From Candidatus Gastranaerophilales bacterium (GTDB lineage: Bacteria > Cyanobacteriota > Vampirovibrionia > Gastranaerophilales > Gastranaerophilaceae): a stretch of DNA of 64,000 nucleotides. The notes under the pieces were generated by a model. It was not told the origin of the DNA. It made no database searches and saw nothing but the letters and a program-made list of their open reading frames with translations. Below, one piece after another: positions 48,855-59,390 of the stretch. A program made the translations under genes and the position numbers. Where the stretch lies: contig CANQLJ010000002.1 in assembly GCA_947624685.1 (NCBI GenBank), positions 45,465 through 109,464 on the forward strand, written 5' to 3'. The stretch's first letter is position 1; every line of letters starts with the position of its first letter.

Positions 48855-50381
48855 ATGGATTTTGTTTTTTATTTAACATTGTTTTTCTTTGTTTTGTTGT
48901 TTGGGGCTTTGGATAATTCAATTGATTACGATTTTTTTGCAAGATTGATTGTGGGAAAAAGCTTTTTTCAAACGGGAGAACTATTTAAATATGACTTTTA
49001 TTCCTACGGCACAACCCATAATTTTATCGACCACGAATGGGGTTCAAGCTTAATATTTTATCTTATCCAGCATAATTTTTCAGATATCGGACTATATATT
49101 TTTAAAAGCGCAATAATTTTTCTTACACTTTTTATCGTAACAAAAATCATAAGGCTCGATAAATCTGACGCCAAATTCCATTTTCTTTTTTTCTTTTTTG
49201 CAATTCAAAGCATCTGCTACACGTTTTTCTCAACCATAAGATGCCAGAGCTTTTCATTTTTATTTTTTGTAGCTTATCTTTATATCTTAAAACATAGCCT
49301 TAAATATAAAAACTATAGAGTTCTTTTTTGCCTGCCCCTGTTAAATATAATCTGGCAAAATCTCCATGGGGGTTTTGTTTTAGGGTTAGCATTAATTGTA
49401 ATATTTATAATCGGAGAATATTTAAACAACAATAAAAAATTTTCAAAAGTCCTTTCAATTTCATTTTTAATTACACTTTTAGGGATGTTTGTAAACCCCT
49501 ATGGGTTAAAATATATTACCTTCATTTTTGAAGCTTATAAACTCAATAGAATCCATATAATCGAATGGCAAAGCGCATTTTTTAATCATCTTTTTATTTT
49601 TCAGTATATCAAATTTAAAATATTCTTTGCCGTTTGCCTTATTTTATTTATCTTTTCGATTGTTAAATCCTTAAAACTATATGGCATAAAAAGTTTTTAT
49701 CAAAAAATCGATAAAACAAAATACCTGCTTATCATTTTTTGCACAATTATTTCACTTCTTGCTCAAAGGTGCCATCCCTTTTTGGCACTTAGCATAATTG
49801 CTTTATGCTACAATAATTTTTATCAAATTTTTAATAAAAAATTAAGCATAGGGGTTGATAATTTAAAAGAGATAATTTTACTGATAATTATTACAATATC
49901 GAGCCTATCTCATATCTATAACTATAAATTTATAAATACCTTAAATGAAAGGTTTTATCCCGTAAGATGCATCGAATTTATAAAAATTAATAAAATCAAA
50001 GGCAATGTTTTTTGTAATTTTCATATAGGAAGCTATGGGGCTTATAAACTTTATCCTGATAATTTAATTTTTATGGACGGAAGATATGAAGAAACCTATG
50101 ATGTTAATTTGATTAATGAAATGGGGGATTTTTTCTTAAATAAATATAACGGTAGTTTTTTAAAAAAATATAAAAGCGATATTTTAATTATCGAAAATTT
50201 TTATCCCGTAAAAAAAGCTCTTGATAATGATAAAAACTGGTTTTTAGCTTATAGCGACGAAAATTTTTCTCTATATTTGCCTAAAGAATATAAAAGAAAC
50301 GAAGGATTTATTTTGCCAAACGAAGATAAAAATTACTATTTCAAAACAAAGTTTGAAACAAACATTGATTGGCTTAAATAA
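48855..50381 (+). CDS. Polytopic membrane protein, GT-C/PMT-like
   Basis: Multiple TM helices; DHEWGSSLIFYLI; C-terminal NFHIGSYGAYKLYPDNLIFMDGRYEETYD typical of GT-C-like membrane proteins. Confidence 0.65.
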   Translation: MDFVFYLTLFFFVLLFGALDNSIDYDFFARLIVGKSFFQTGELFKYDFYSYGTTHNFIDHEWGSSLIFYLIQHNFSDIGLYIFKSAIIFLTLFIVTKIIRLDKSDAKFHFLFFFFAIQSICYTFFSTIRCQSFSFLFFVAYLYILKHSLKYKNYRVLFCLPLLNIIWQNLHGGFVLGLALIVIFIIGEYLNNNKKFSKVLSISFLITLLGMFVNPYGLKYITFIFEAYKLNRIHIIEWQSAFFNHLFIFQYIKFKIFFAVCLILFIFSIVKSLKLYGIKSFYQKIDKTKYLLIIFCTIISLLAQRCHPFLALSIIALCYNNFYQIFNKKLSIGVDNLKEIILLIIITISSLSHIYNYKFINTLNERFYPVRCIEFIKINKIKGNVFCNFHIGSYGAYKLYPDNLIFMDGRYEETYDVNLINEMGDFFLNKYNGSFLKKYKSDILIIENFYPVKKALDNDKNWFLAYSDENFSLYLPKEYKRNEGFILPNEDKNYYFKTKFETNIDWLK

Positions 50382-50468
50382 TAGTTACAATTTGTTTTAG
50401 AATTATTTTTTCGTTTTATAATTAATAAAAAATAAATTGGGATAGGAATATTTTTAGGGAATAATTTT

Positions 50469-53400
50469 ATGAAAAAATTTTTAAAAATAGCATCAATTGT
50501 TTTGGCTTCTATTTTAGTTTTTTTATATGTTTGTATATTAATTGCACCACCTATTGTAAACAAGGTTGTTGATTTTGAAAAATATAAAAAAGATATTCAA
50601 AAAATTGTCTATGACAATTCAAAATTGAATCTTAATTATTCCGATATAAAATTATATTCTACACCAATGTTATCAACAGGTGTCATAATAAAAGACATAG
50701 AGGTCACCTTTGATGATAAATCTACACTTTTTAAAACTTCTCAAGTTAAAGGCGGAATTGCACTTTTAAATCTGTTTTTATTAAACATCAAAAGCGCAAA
50801 CTGCTATGTTGAAAATCCTTTTGTTAATCTAGAAATTGTCGATGGTGCGCAATATAAAATCGTTAAAATTATTGAAGATTTAATTAACATTAATAACGCT
50901 AAAGCTGCAACTAAACCAAAAGATGAAAATGAAACCCCAAAAATCGTTCAAAAAATGATTAATCATATAACAATATCAATCCCCGAAGTCGTTATAAATA
51001 ATCTTGAATTAAAAGTTCTTGACCTGCAAAGCGGCAATAACTTAAAAGCAGTTAGCGATAAAGTAATCTTAGGCTACAAAAGCAAAAATAATTCCATAAA
51101 AATTAAGTCTAACGCTAAACTTCTATCAAACGACAAAGAAAATATCTTAGCCAATGTTGATTTTAGAGCGATTTTACCAAAAATTGAACAGCAAAAAGAA
51201 ACTCCCGACCCTGATGAAAAAATCGAACTTCCTTTTATAAATATCGTAAAAATTTATCAAACTTATGATTTAAAAACAAATATAGATACAAAGCTCAGGC
51301 TTCGCCCCACAAAAAACAATAAATTAATCGCTTTCGGCTACTTAAATATCGATAATTTAAATTTAAAACTAAGCGAGATAAGGCTTCCTGATAGCTACGC
51401 TCATTTGATTTTTGACGGAAGAAAAATAACTTACGATAGCGACATTTACGCTCACGAAAACGAAAAATTAAACCTAAACGGCGTTTTAAAATACGGAAAA
51501 CATCCTAAATTAAAAACGACAATTTTAGCTAATGAAATCCATTTTAATAATGTTTTAAATTTATTAATCGGGTTAATGGATAGTTTAAATATCAAAAATG
51601 ACCTTGATAAAATCACAACAACAGGCTATCTGAAAGCTGACGCTACAATTAAAACAGACTTCAAAAAGATTAAATCATCGGGTTCAATAATTATTAAAGA
51701 CGGGTCTTTTATTAACCCCAAAACAAACATCGGAATTAAAAATATCATTGCAAACCTTGTTTTGGATAATGATATTTTAGATATTAAAAACACATCCGCT
51801 GTAATTAACAACTCTAAACTCAATGCCGAAGGCAAAATCGACAATCAATCAAATGTCGATATTAAAATTAATGTCGATGATTTATCTTTAAGCGAACTGT
51901 ATCAAACATTTGCCCCAAAAGACATTAAAAGCGCCTATAAATTAAATCGTGCCAATTTATCCGCCCATATTAATTTGAAAGGAAAAATCGACAACTTAAA
52001 CGCTAATTTAAACACAAAATTAAAAAATCTCTCTTTAAGCGACGCTAAAAATACAATTTTTGTCACAAACGACTTAGCGAACATCAATTTCTTAGCAAAC
52101 AGCGAACAAATCAAAGGTCAAATTTCAAATAACGGCTTTAAAATTAACATCCCCCAAATGAAAACCCAAGGGCTAATTGATAAATTATCCGTCGATATAA
52201 ATAATACCGATATTTTGATTAATCCCTTTGATTTTAAATATAATGACCTATCTAAAATTACAATAAATGGAAAAATCGAAAATTATATAAATGACCCTGA
52301 TATCGATATTTTCTTAAACGGAAATATATCGACAAATAATTTAATTCAAACACTGGGTCGCGAAATTGAACCTTTTGTTTCTCACAAAGGTATAATTCAA
52401 CTTAAAACTTCGATATCGGGAACAGCAAAAGAACAAAACATCATCGCTCAAATTTATTGCGATAAAGATAATTTCATAACCCCGATTGATTTTGTAACGT
52501 TATTAAATTCAGCTAGTTTGATGAATTTAAGCGCAAATATTAAAAACGGAAAAATCAAAGTCAAAGATTCGGGGCTCTTTAAATTGAATACCCAAGGTTT
52601 TAGCGACAATTTGACACAAAATACAATAAATGCTCAAAACATAATCGATTTAACAACGATAATTGATAATAACCACATAAATCTATTCAGATTAACCTTT
52701 AAAAACCCGCAGGAGCTTAAGCTATCGGCATTTAAAAAATCTTCAATGAATGCAAAAGGGAAAGTCATCTTAAACGGAAGGTTTGATAATCTTAACTATG
52801 GCGGGGATTTAAAAATCGCAAATTTAACAATACCGGAGCTTTTGTTTAAAACTCAAAATCTCGATTTAGGTTTTTATCTAAACGGATTAAGCCTCAAAAC
52901 AAAACAAATTGATTTAAACGGCTCGAAAATCGACGCAAGCTTAAAAGCCGATTTGAATAATTTATCATTAATTAAATTAAACGATATTGACGTAAAATCA
53001 GATTTAATTGATGTTGATAAAACATTAAAAGTTTTAGATGAATTAAATAAATACCTGCCCGCCCCCCAAAAACAAACAACAAAAACAACGCAGGCAGTGC
53101 AAGCTAATATTCCAACCCAAAATATTCCAATCATCGCAAACGGAAAATTTGATATAAAAGCTCTTAAAACAGGAAACATTAATATCTCAAACATAAAAGG
53201 GCTTTTGGCGCTTGAAAATAATACATTATTAATCCATAACCTTGATTGCAATGCTTTTAAAGGCGAAGTCCAAGGCGACATTAAAATGAATATCTTAAAT
53301 GGTCTTTTAGGTATCAAATTAAAAGGCAAAGACCTTGATTCCAATATGGCACTAACTGATGCCGCTAATATGAAAGATATGATTAGCGGGGATTTAAAAT

Positions 53401-54548
53401 TTAAAACCGACATAACTTTAAAAGGTGCAACGTATCTTGAACAAATGAAGTCACTTAAAGGAAAGGTGGATTTTGAACTTAAACAAGGCGTCTATGGCCC
53501 GTTTTCAAAGCTTGAAAACTTTTTCTTAGCTGAAAATATAAGAGAAAACCCCGTATTTAAAAATACGATAGGTATAATTTTAACTCCCTTAGCGACAATA
53601 GATAGCTCCCACTATGAAAAACTAACGGGAAGCGTCAATTTTAATAACGGGATAGTTCACCTTAACGACATAAAATCGCAAGGGGATATCTTGTGCGTTT
53701 TAATTAACGGAAATATGGATTTAATTAAAAATGACATTGATTCAAATGTTCGTGTTCGTCTTGCTTCAAGCGTATCTGATATGTTAGGGCCGATTGCTAT
53801 GGCAAACCCCGTTAATCTTGTTAAAAATACTCCCGGTCTCAATATTGCAAGTGCAAAACTATTTTCAATATTCTCTCAAGTCGTAACACCGAAGGAATAT
53901 GAACAAATTCCCGATTTTTCAAAAAGCCACAGCGACGATTATGCAACAAAATTTCAAATTGTCCTAAAAGGAGACGTCGCAAAGCCTCTAAGCCTTGTAA
54001 AATCGTTTAAATGGCTCGTATTACAGGAAGATATGGATAAAGCAAAAGAATTTAGCGAAAAATATGTTCAAGAGCAAGAACAGCTTTTAAAACAACAATT
54101 AATTGATTCTTTGCAAAAGGAATATGAGGACAATAACAAACTCAAAGTCGGAGTTGAAAAGCTTCTTCAAATGGATACCACTGCTCCAAAAGTTAAAGAA
54201 ATGCTTGTGGAAGAAACTATTAAAACTCAACAAGAAAACCTCAAAAACAAACAACAAGAAATTAAAGAGGAAGTTAAGCAAAGTGTTCAACAAAAAAGCG
54301 ATGAGATAAATTACAAAATTAACGAAAAAATAAATGAAAAAGTTAATGAAGCAAATGCTAAAAAGCAAGAGCTGATTGAACAAAATCAAAAGAAACAGCA
54401 GGAATTAAAAGAGCTTCAAGAAAAGAAAGTTCAAGAAGCAAAGGACAAGTTAAAACAAAAGCTGGAGCAAAAGCTCGCACCGGCACAAAAAGCTATGGAC
54501 GCTCAAGCCCAAGAGCAAACGCAAGCTCAAGAGCAAGTGCAAAATTAA
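50469..54548 (+). CDS. AsmA-like bridge-type protein (1359 aa) with charged Q/K/E-rich C-terminal tail
   Basis: N-terminal TM; C-terminal LKGKVDFELKQGVYGPFSKLENFFLAENIRENPVFKNTIG...LTGSVNFNNGIVHLNDIKSQGDILCVLINGNMDL; then about 150 aa coiled-coil tail. Confidence 0.78.
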   Translation: MKKFLKIASIVLASILVFLYVCILIAPPIVNKVVDFEKYKKDIQKIVYDNSKLNLNYSDIKLYSTPMLSTGVIIKDIEVTFDDKSTLFKTSQVKGGIALLNLFLLNIKSANCYVENPFVNLEIVDGAQYKIVKIIEDLININNAKAATKPKDENETPKIVQKMINHITISIPEVVINNLELKVLDLQSGNNLKAVSDKVILGYKSKNNSIKIKSNAKLLSNDKENILANVDFRAILPKIEQQKETPDPDEKIELPFINIVKIYQTYDLKTNIDTKLRLRPTKNNKLIAFGYLNIDNLNLKLSEIRLPDSYAHLIFDGRKITYDSDIYAHENEKLNLNGVLKYGKHPKLKTTILANEIHFNNVLNLLIGLMDSLNIKNDLDKITTTGYLKADATIKTDFKKIKSSGSIIIKDGSFINPKTNIGIKNIIANLVLDNDILDIKNTSAVINNSKLNAEGKIDNQSNVDIKINVDDLSLSELYQTFAPKDIKSAYKLNRANLSAHINLKGKIDNLNANLNTKLKNLSLSDAKNTIFVTNDLANINFLANSEQIKGQISNNGFKINIPQMKTQGLIDKLSVDINNTDILINPFDFKYNDLSKITINGKIENYINDPDIDIFLNGNISTNNLIQTLGREIEPFVSHKGIIQLKTSISGTAKEQNIIAQIYCDKDNFITPIDFVTLLNSASLMNLSANIKNGKIKVKDSGLFKLNTQGFSDNLTQNTINAQNIIDLTTIIDNNHINLFRLTFKNPQELKLSAFKKSSMNAKGKVILNGRFDNLNYGGDLKIANLTIPELLFKTQNLDLGFYLNGLSLKTKQIDLNGSKIDASLKADLNNLSLIKLNDIDVKSDLIDVDKTLKVLDELNKYLPAPQKQTTKTTQAVQANIPTQNIPIIANGKFDIKALKTGNINISNIKGLLALENNTLLIHNLDCNAFKGEVQGDIKMNILNGLLGIKLKGKDLDSNMALTDAANMKDMISGDLKFKTDITLKGATYLEQMKSLKGKVDFELKQGVYGPFSKLENFFLAENIRENPVFKNTIGIILTPLATIDSSHYEKLTGSVNFNNGIVHLNDIKSQGDILCVLINGNMDLIKNDIDSNVRVRLASSVSDMLGPIAMANPVNLVKNTPGLNIASAKLFSIFSQVVTPKEYEQIPDFSKSHSDDYATKFQIVLKGDVAKPLSLVKSFKWLVLQEDMDKAKEFSEKYVQEQEQLLKQQLIDSLQKEYEDNNKLKVGVEKLLQMDTTAPKVKEMLVEETIKTQQENLKNKQQEIKEEVKQSVQQKSDEINYKINEKINEKVNEANAKKQELIEQNQKKQQELKELQEKKVQEAKDKLKQKLEQKLAPAQKAMDAQAQEQTQAQEQVQN

Positions 54549-54554
54549 TTAAAA

Positions 54555-55748
54555 TCACAGCCCTAAAGCTCTAAGCTCATTTTGAAAAGGCGAGATTTTA
54601 GCTAATTTTCTAATAACTTCATCCGTTTTTTCAATTGCAAAATCAATCTCATCTTCTTTTGTAAATCTCGAAAGAGAAAACCTTATTGACCCATGGAGCG
54701 AGGTAAAGGGAACTTTTTGGGCTCTTAAAACATGAGATGGGTCTAATGAACCTGATGTGCAAGCAGAACCCGATGAAGCATAAATTTTAAGGTCGTTTAG
54801 ATATAATAAAATTAGCTCTCCTTCGATATATTCAAAGCCGATGTTTGTTGTGTTTGGGACTCTTGTTTTACTTTTTGAATTTAATTTTGCATTTTTTAAT
54901 CTTGATAAAATCCCATCTTCAAGCTTATCTCTTAATTTTTTAACTCTGTCGTTTTCAAAATCAAGGTTTTCAAGCGCCAATTGCGCGGCACTGCCTAGCC
55001 CCACAATATAAGGAGTGTTTTGAGTGCCCGCACGAAGAGAATTTTCCTGATGACCCCCAATTAACAAGGGTTCAAATAAATTTCCTTTTTTATAATACAT
55101 TGCGCCCACACCTTTTGGGGCGTGAAATTTATGACCCGAAATAGAATAAAAATCAATATCAGAGTCTTTAAGATTAATCGGAATTTTTCCTGCCGCCTGA
55201 ACGCCATCAACAAAAACTTTTATATTTTTATTTATCTTTTTTGCTTCTTTTGCAATATCTAAAACGGGATACACCGCCCCCGTTTCGTTATTTGCGTGCA
55301 TTACGGATAACAGTATTGTTTTAGGTGTGATTTTAGACAATAAATTTTCAATATCTAAATCCCCGTTTTCATCGACCCCGACGTAAGTTGCGCTATAGCC
55401 TTTTTTTTCAAGATAATGATAGACGTTTAAAACGCATGGGTGTTCAACTTGAGTTGTGATGATGTGGTTGTTTTCACTGTTCCCGTATTTTTCAACAACC
55501 CCTCGAATTGCGGTATTGGCGCTTTCTGTAGCGCAGGAAGTAAATATGATTGATTTTTTATCTTCCGCACCAAGAAGGTTTTGAACCTGCTCTCTTGCTA
55601 TTTCAATAGCTTTAGCGCTAACTTTGGCGCTATCATACATGCTTGAAGGGTTAGCGTAGTTTTGTTTAAAATAAGGCATCATCGCTTCAAGCACTTTTTC
55701 ATCGACACAGGTTGTCGCATTGTTATCTAAATATACTTCGTTATTCAT
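54555..55748 (-). CDS. nifS: Cysteine desulfurase NifS/IscS family
   Basis: VYLDNNATTCVDEKVLEAMMPYF, SISGHKFHAPKGVGAMYYKKG, YASSGSACTSGSLDPSHVL. Confidence 0.95.
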   Translation of the reverse strand: MNNEVYLDNNATTCVDEKVLEAMMPYFKQNYANPSSMYDSAKVSAKAIEIAREQVQNLLGAEDKKSIIFTSCATESANTAIRGVVEKYGNSENNHIITTQVEHPCVLNVYHYLEKKGYSATYVGVDENGDLDIENLLSKITPKTILLSVMHANNETGAVYPVLDIAKEAKKINKNIKVFVDGVQAAGKIPINLKDSDIDFYSISGHKFHAPKGVGAMYYKKGNLFEPLLIGGHQENSLRAGTQNTPYIVGLGSAAQLALENLDFENDRVKKLRDKLEDGILSRLKNAKLNSKSKTRVPNTTNIGFEYIEGELILLYLNDLKIYASSGSACTSGSLDPSHVLRAQKVPFTSLHGSIRFSLSRFTKEDEIDFAIEKTDEVIRKLAKISPFQNELRALGL

Positions 55749-56580
55749 CTTTTTGCTCGATTACATTAATTTCATCATCTACAAGTTCTTTTAATTTTGT
55801 TTCAACAAAATTTTTCAAGGTCAATTTTGCATTGGCGCAAGTCGAACAATGCCCCTTGAGTTTAACTGTGACATTATTTCCCTCAACATTAATTAATTCA
55901 ATATCGCCAAAATCTTTTTTTAATTCGGGCGCAATTATTTCTTCAACGACATTATTAATTTTGATTATCTTTTGAACAGGGTTTAATTTTTCTTTTTTAT
56001 CTTTAATAACATATTTTTTTAATATGTTTTCGATATTTTCTTTGCACCTTTGGCAGGCAAGTCCGGCGGATGTGATTTTGGAAATATCTTCAAAAGTCTT
56101 TGCGCCGTTGTTTTTAATAGCGTCAATTATATCTTTTTCGCTCACCGAAAAGCAATTGCAAATGATTGGAGAATCTTTTTGCCCTTCGTTATTTTCAAGA
56201 TAATCTTTATAATCATCTTTTAAATAATTTTTAAGCGCATCTTCAAGCGCTTCTCGCCCCATAACGGAACAGTGCATTTTCTCGGGCGGCAAGCCATCCA
56301 GGGCATCAGCTATTTGCTTGTTTGTAATTTTTGATGCTTCATCAAGCGACTTTCCTATTATCATCTCTGTTAGAATGCTTGAAGCGGCAACAGCCGAGCC
56401 GCAGCCGAATGTTTGAAATTTAGCATCTTTTATAATATTATTTTCAATTTTTAGATACAATTTTAATTTATCTCCGCACGATAATGCTCCCGCTTCTCCT
56501 ATGGCATCAGCGTTTTCGATTGAACCGACATTTCTTGGGTTTTTAAAATGATCTTTAACTTTGTCCGAATATTCCCACAT
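55741..56580 (-). CDS. nifU: NifU-type three-domain Fe-S scaffold
   Basis: IscU-like N-terminus (FKNPRNVGSIENADAIGEAGALSCGDKLKLYLK), BFD-like [2Fe-2S] middle (ICNCFSVSEKDI...CQRCKENIE), C-terminal NifU (LKGHCSTCANAKLTL). Confidence 0.93.
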   Translation of the reverse strand: MWEYSDKVKDHFKNPRNVGSIENADAIGEAGALSCGDKLKLYLKIENNIIKDAKFQTFGCGSAVAASSILTEMIIGKSLDEASKITNKQIADALDGLPPEKMHCSVMGREALEDALKNYLKDDYKDYLENNEGQKDSPIICNCFSVSEKDIIDAIKNNGAKTFEDISKITSAGLACQRCKENIENILKKYVIKDKKEKLNPVQKIIKINNVVEEIIAPELKKDFGDIELINVEGNNVTVKLKGHCSTCANAKLTLKNFVETKLKELVDDEINVIEQKDE

Positions 56581-56689
56581 AGTTTTATTTTACTTTCTTA
56601 TTTACATTTTAAATCAACTTATTCAAAATTATTATACTCAAAAAATCCTACTTGTATATGTCAAAAAAAATAATATTTAAGTACATAAT

Positions 56690-57199
56690 ATGAATATGGA
56701 AGATTTAAACTATAATTCTCTTGCAAAAAATTTAATCGAACAAGGGATTTTAAAAGAAATCAAAGAAGAAGAAAATTTCTTTAAAACCGCGGCAAAAGAA
56801 ACGTCATCACCAAAACCGAAATCCAAAAAACCAAAAAAGCACATAAATCAATATGATTTGGAGCTTTTAAAAAACGGCTTTGAAGATGATATAATTAACG
56901 ATGCCTCTTTTAAAATCATTCAAAGGTTTATCAATTTTAAACAAAACCTAATGCAAAGAAAAAACAGCCCATACGCTTGGCTTTTCAATATCGAGAGCTT
57001 TCTTTTTGCATTTTTTCCGAAATTATACAAAATCAAACTCGCAAAAGACGCGATGGCAAAACTAAAAGAGCTCGATATAGACACAAAAAAGCTTCTTGAA
57101 AAAACCGTGCCTTATGGCGAAAAAGAAGCGCGATATGAAAATTTAATCAAGTATATAAATTATGCAAACGAAATTCAAGCGAAGCTTAAAAAGCATTAA
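56690..57199 (+). CDS. Hypothetical protein
   Basis: Full-length ORF with lysine-rich linker; no family recognised. Confidence 0.5.
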   Translation: MNMEDLNYNSLAKNLIEQGILKEIKEEENFFKTAAKETSSPKPKSKKPKKHINQYDLELLKNGFEDDIINDASFKIIQRFINFKQNLMQRKNSPYAWLFNIESFLFAFFPKLYKIKLAKDAMAKLKELDIDTKKLLEKTVPYGEKEARYENLIKYINYANEIQAKLKKH

Positions 57200-57201
57200 T
57201 T

Positions 57202-57411
57202 TTATACTGTTTCATCGAGATGATTGTCTTCGATGAGTTTTCTTAAATTCCTTTTGCTTTCATATTTTTTGTTTTCGCCCAATGCTTGACGATAGAGCAT
57301 ATTAAGCTTCGAAGCGATGAATACTTCGGAATTATCGGTGCAAGTCCTTTTTGTGTAAATGCTTGAATTGCAAAAAGGTAAGCTGTAGTTGATATTGTTG
57401 ATTCTTGTCAT
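57202..57411 (-). CDS. Small hypothetical protein (69 aa)
   Basis: ORF filling the gap between convergent neighbours; no family recognised. Confidence 0.4.
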   Translation of the reverse strand: MTRINNINYSLPFCNSSIYTKRTCTDNSEVFIASKLNMLYRQALGENKKYESKRNLRKLIEDNHLDETV

Positions 57412-57548
57412 AACGATGTACCAAAAGGAATACTTTTATAATATAGTTAATAATGCTGAATTGTCAAGATTGCTTGTTTTAAACAACATTTCTTAAAATA
57501 TTTACAAAACTTTGTAATTTTTTATTTTTATAATAAAATGGTTTTACT

Positions 57549-59240
57549 ATGTTAAAAGATTATTTTATTAAAACTGTTAAAGACGCTATTTTAAAAGCTG
57601 TTGAACTTGGAAACCTTCCCGAAACGACCGACAAAAATATCGAACTAACCTGCGATAAACCAAAAAACAAAGACTTTGGCGATTTTGCGGTCAATGTTTC
57701 ACCTCTGGCAAAAAGTGCTAAAAATTCTCCGATTAATATTGCAAATGCAATTAAAGACAAAATTGAACCAAAGAATTTTTCAGTTAATGTAATAGCAGGG
57801 TTTATTAATTTTAAGCTTGAAAACAAGTTTTTAAATGACATCATTGTTGAAATTTTATCTAAAAAACAAGACTATCTTAAAACCAATATAGGCAAAAACG
57901 AAAAAGTAAATATAGAATACGTTAGCGCCAATCCGACCGGCCCATTTCATATTGGCCACGGACGCTGGGCGGCTTTGGGCTCAGCTTTAGCCAACATCAT
58001 GAAATATTGTAATTATGATGTTTTTCAGGAATTTTATATAAATGACGCGGGAAATCAGATAAATAAGCTCGCAAAATCCCTTGAAATTCGTGTTCGCCAG
58101 CTCAAGGGTGAAAAAATTGAACTTGAAGAAGGTTTATACCCCGGAGAATACCTTATCGATTGCGCTAAAAGATATATTGAAGATGATAAAGGCCTTAGCT
58201 ATGGCGATTTTGCCAAAAACGATATGTTAAGGCAGCAAAAAGAACTGCTCGAAAAATTCGGTACGCATTTTGATTTGTTTTTCTCGGAATTGACGCTCTA
58301 TCAAAATAATGAAGTTGATAAATGTATGGAAATGCTCAATAAATCGGGAAAAATCTATAAAAAAGATGATGCGGTTTGGTTTAAAAGCTCGGATTTTGGC
58401 GATGATCAAGATAGAGTATTAGTCAAAAGCGACGGCAAAAACACGTATCTAACAGCCGACATTGCCTATCACAAAAATAAACTTGATAGGGGCTTTGATA
58501 GATTAATCAACATTTGGGGCGCAGACCACCATGGCTATATACCGAGAATGAAAGCGGCAATTGAAGCATTGGGCTATGACCCAAACAAATTGGAAGTAAT
58601 TTTAGGGCAATTAGTCAACATTATCCAAGACGGACAGGCCCAAAGAATGGGTAAGCGCAAAAAAATGGTCACTTTGGATGATTTGGTTGAAGAAGTGGGC
58701 GTTGACGCCACAAGATTTTGGATGCTTATGAGGTCGTCTGATACGACGATTGATTTTGATATTGATTTAGCAAAATCGCAAAGCGACAAAAACCCCGTCT
58801 TTTATGTGCAATATGCCCATGCGAGAGCTTGTTCGATATTAAGAAAAGCGCTTGAAAAAAGGCTTGATATTGATAATAAAACAGAGCTTGAGCCGTTATT
58901 AACCAAGGATGAAATCGATAAATTCAACCAAAACCCCGATATTATTTCGATGTTTGATAATTTGTCCGATGAATCCTATGAAGCAACAAAGGCGCTTATT
59001 TTAAAGCTTGAAGAAGGCAAGGCGCTTCTGGCTAATGCGGTTAAATATAGAGCGCCTTATATGATTTGCAAGTATTTATTGGAGCTTGCTAATTCATTTC
59101 ACCATTTTTACAATTATACAAGGGTTTTATCGGACAATAAAAAAGATAGTTTGATGAAGCTTGCGCTTGTTGATTCTTTCAGGCAGGTTATGGCAATTAT
59201 GCTTAATTTAATCGGCGTCAGCGCAGTTGAAAAAATGTAG
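57549..59240 (+). CDS. argS: Arginyl-tRNA synthetase
   Basis: VSANPTGPFHIGHGRWAALGSALANIM, WGADHHGYIPRMKAAIEALGY, GQAQRMGKRKKMVTLDDLVEEVGVDATRFWMLMRSSDTTIDFD. Confidence 0.95.
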   Translation: MLKDYFIKTVKDAILKAVELGNLPETTDKNIELTCDKPKNKDFGDFAVNVSPLAKSAKNSPINIANAIKDKIEPKNFSVNVIAGFINFKLENKFLNDIIVEILSKKQDYLKTNIGKNEKVNIEYVSANPTGPFHIGHGRWAALGSALANIMKYCNYDVFQEFYINDAGNQINKLAKSLEIRVRQLKGEKIELEEGLYPGEYLIDCAKRYIEDDKGLSYGDFAKNDMLRQQKELLEKFGTHFDLFFSELTLYQNNEVDKCMEMLNKSGKIYKKDDAVWFKSSDFGDDQDRVLVKSDGKNTYLTADIAYHKNKLDRGFDRLINIWGADHHGYIPRMKAAIEALGYDPNKLEVILGQLVNIIQDGQAQRMGKRKKMVTLDDLVEEVGVDATRFWMLMRSSDTTIDFDIDLAKSQSDKNPVFYVQYAHARACSILRKALEKRLDIDNKTELEPLLTKDEIDKFNQNPDIISMFDNLSDESYEATKALILKLEEGKALLANAVKYRAPYMICKYLLELANSFHHFYNYTRVLSDNKKDSLMKLALVDSFRQVMAIMLNLIGVSAVEKM

Positions 59241-59311
59241 TTGACTTTGAATTTTGTTCTTGATAATCTTGAATGTGTACTGAGGGTTTTGACTCAATGT
59301 GTGAACGTTGG

Positions 59312-59368
59312 GGGCTATTAGCTCAGGTGGTCTGGGTGGGAGTCCGACAACGGGTTAGGTCCGACAAA
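59312..59368 (+). repeat. tRNA-like 5' fragment repeat, copy A
   Basis: First 19 nt (GGGCTATTAGCTCAGGTGG) identical to the tRNA-Ile at 59484; then TCTGGGTGGGAGTCCGACAACGGGTTAGGTCCGACAAA. 49 nt (59320-59368) identical to copy B. Confidence 0.85.
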
Positions 59369-59390
59369 AGTGAAAATAAAATATAATTAT

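Noticed and set aside
54099-54389. 96-aa minus-strand Phe/Leu-rich ORF
   Set aside because: Antisense shadow of the K/E/Q-rich coiled-coil tail; looks like a membrane protein only because of codon complement bias.
54555-56580. Evidence of nitrogen fixation from nifU/nifS
   Set aside because: Three-domain NifU with NifS is also used for general Fe-S cluster assembly; no nifHDK or other nif genes are in the window.
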